A stretch of 7,310 bases of DNA from positions 1 to 7,310 of the forward strand of contig JAEZVB010000012.1 of NCBI GenBank assembly GCA_023443285.1, written 5' to 3'. The notes below the pieces were generated by a model that did no database searches, was not told where the DNA came from, and worked only from the letters and a program-made list of their open reading frames with translations. Source of the stretch: Bacillota bacterium (GTDB lineage: Bacteria > Bacillota > Negativicutes > Sporomusales > Sporomusaceae). Below, in pieces: positions 6,670-7,310 of the stretch. The translations under genes and the position numbers were made by a program. The first letter of the stretch is position 1. Each line of letters starts with the position of its first letter.

Positions 6670-6918
6670 ATGGCTAATAAAAACGGGGATTTCAAATTTG
6701 AAGTAATCAATGAATTAGGGGTTGTTTCTGAAGGAAGCAAAGGCTGGAAAAAGGAGTTTACCCGGGTTAGTTGGAATAGCGGGGAACCGAAGTATGATAT
6801 TCGCGACTGGGATGAAACACATGAAAAAATGGGTAAGGGTATTACCCTCAGTGAGCAAGAACTACGAAAATTAAAAGAACTCATCGATGCTGAGATCGCC
6901 TTGTTAGATCAGCATTGA
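6670..6918 (+). CDS. YdbC/PC4-family single-strand nucleic-acid-binding protein
   Basis: The 82-residue protein matches the bacterial YdbC branch of the PC4/p15 family (PF02229). Visible hallmarks are F-x-FEVINELGV-x-SEGSKGW-K-KE at 8-29, VSWN at 33-36, YDIRDW at 42-47 and HEKMGKGITL at 51-60, followed by a C-terminal helix (62-78). Family members are small beta-sheet plus helix proteins that dimerise and bind single-stranded DNA, as shown for Lactococcus YdbC. The gene is complete and at normal family length. It starts 11 nt after the helicase stop with an excellent ribosome binding site, so the two are almost certainly co-transcribed and coupled. A plausible job is coating or presenting single strands produced or bound by the helicase-nuclease; that partnership is inference. 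YdbC genes also occur alone as housekeeping genes, so the pairing could be incidental. The transcript ends at the 6947-6992 terminator. Confidence 0.9.
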   Translation: MANKNGDFKFEVINELGVVSEGSKGWKKEFTRVSWNSGEPKYDIRDWDETHEKMGKGITLSEQELRKLKELIDAEIALLDQH

Positions 6919-6946
6919 TGACCTGATGGTTCAAGAATTATACTAA

Positions 6947-6992
6947 AAATACCGCAAAGTGGGCAGATAAACTGAACCATTTTACGGTATTT
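6947..6992. terminator. Bidirectional rho-independent terminator
   Basis: AAATACCGCAAAGTGG (6947-6962) pairs with CCATTTTACGGTATTT (6977-6992), a 16-bp stem with one mismatch and one wobble, around a 14-nt loop. Runs of T follow on both strands (TTTCTATTTTA on plus; ATTTTTAGT on minus). It lies between the converging PC4-like and LysM genes and can serve both. The first ten stem bases, ACCGCAAAGT, are the same as in the hairpins at 330 and 1331, so the three may share an origin. Confidence 0.8.
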
Positions 6993-7035
6993 CTATTTTA
7001 ATATGTTTGCCATGAAATTAATGAGTCGTAGCTTG

Positions 7036-7302
7036 TTACGACCTAACCGGCACCTTCAAAACCTGTCCAGGATAAACACTCGCGTTATTATCTAATTTAT
7101 TGATCTTCCTAATCTCATAAATGACTTCACGGACATCATCTTTACCTGTAGTATATTTAGCGGCTATCTGCCAAACTGTATCCCCCGGTTTTACGTAGAC
7201 TGTCGTATATGTAGTAGAATCAGTAAATGCAAATGAAATAGCCAGTGGTGTAATAGCCAGTATAACAAGAGCTAATGACATTATCAATATTGTCTTTCTC
7301 AT
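7036..7302 (-). CDS. LysM-domain membrane-anchored protein, YneA-like
   Basis: The 88-residue product has a basic start (MRK), a hydrophobic segment at about 4-26 acting as signal peptide or membrane anchor, a short polar spacer, and one LysM domain at 34-86 (VYVKPGDTVWQIAAKY at 35-50, then NNASVYPGQVLKVPV). LysM binds the glycan backbone of peptidoglycan. Size and layout match YneA of Bacillus, an SOS-induced inhibitor of cell division normally encoded next to lexA. A lexA end in the same window supports that assignment, but lexA lies over 7 kb away here. Only eight bases upstream of the ATG are visible, so the ribosome binding site and any LexA box cannot be judged. Its last 26 codons are duplicated as the remnant at 395-478. 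It converges on the helicase/PC4 operon. Confidence 0.85.
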   Translation of the reverse strand: MRKTILIMSLALVILAITPLAISFAFTDSTTYTTVYVKPGDTVWQIAAKYTTGKDDVREVIYEIRKINKLDNNASVYPGQVLKVPVRS

Positions 7303-7310
7303 AATTAAAC

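Noticed and set aside
6651..6884. 77-codon minus-strand open frame opposite the PC4-like gene
   Set aside because: The plus-strand reading is a clear YdbC/PC4 protein with a strong ribosome binding site; the antisense frame is a shadow.
7025..7042. GTCGTA-N6-TACGAC hairpin over the LysM stop codon
   Set aside because: The stem is only six base pairs with no T-tract after it on the minus strand. The 6947-6992 hairpin is the better terminator.

Overview
The window is low-GC bacterial DNA with strong AGGAGG-type ribosome binding sites and at least one likely TTG start. The genes present are the 3' end of lexA, a small LysM protein of YneA type, a YdbC/PC4-family protein and TspO. Together these point to a Bacillota (Firmicutes) chromosome. 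A finer placement, such as Negativicutes, is only an impression.

Layout. (1) Positions 1-78 hold the last 25 codons of a LexA-like repressor on +. (2) Positions 79-559 hold no intact gene. They contain a repeat block (131-373) with two REP-like units and a strong hairpin, then the broken 3' end of a LysM gene on - (395-478), cut at another REP-like sequence. (3) tspO lies on - at 560-1027. (4) Positions 1028-1591 are non-coding. They contain a 10-bp inverted repeat upstream of tspO, a second copy of the repeat block (1148-1374) whose 43-nt hairpin is identical to the first, and the leader of the next operon. (5) Positions 1592-6918 on + form a tight two-gene operon: a giant SF1 helicase fused to a PD-(D/E)XK/Vsr-like nuclease (about 1688 aa), then an 82-aa PC4/YdbC-type single-strand nucleic-acid-binding protein. 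(6) A bidirectional terminator lies at 6947-6992. (7) An intact LysM gene on - (7036-7302) converges on that operon.

Interpretation. The helicase-nuclease and PC4 pair is the most interesting content. The genes are 11 nt apart, with the helicase stop codon touching the PC4 ribosome binding site. Helicase, nuclease and single-strand binder fit a nucleic-acid-processing role such as anti-invader defence or repair. The helicase belongs to a broad known family, but the pairing may be less described. The segment carrying tspO and this operon sits between a LysM gene remnant next to lexA and an intact LysM gene, and is bordered on the left by duplicated REP-rich repeats. This suggests that the lexA/LysM (SOS-linked) neighbourhood was rearranged and received accessory DNA. 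No transposase, integrase, tRNA, rRNA or CRISPR array is visible.
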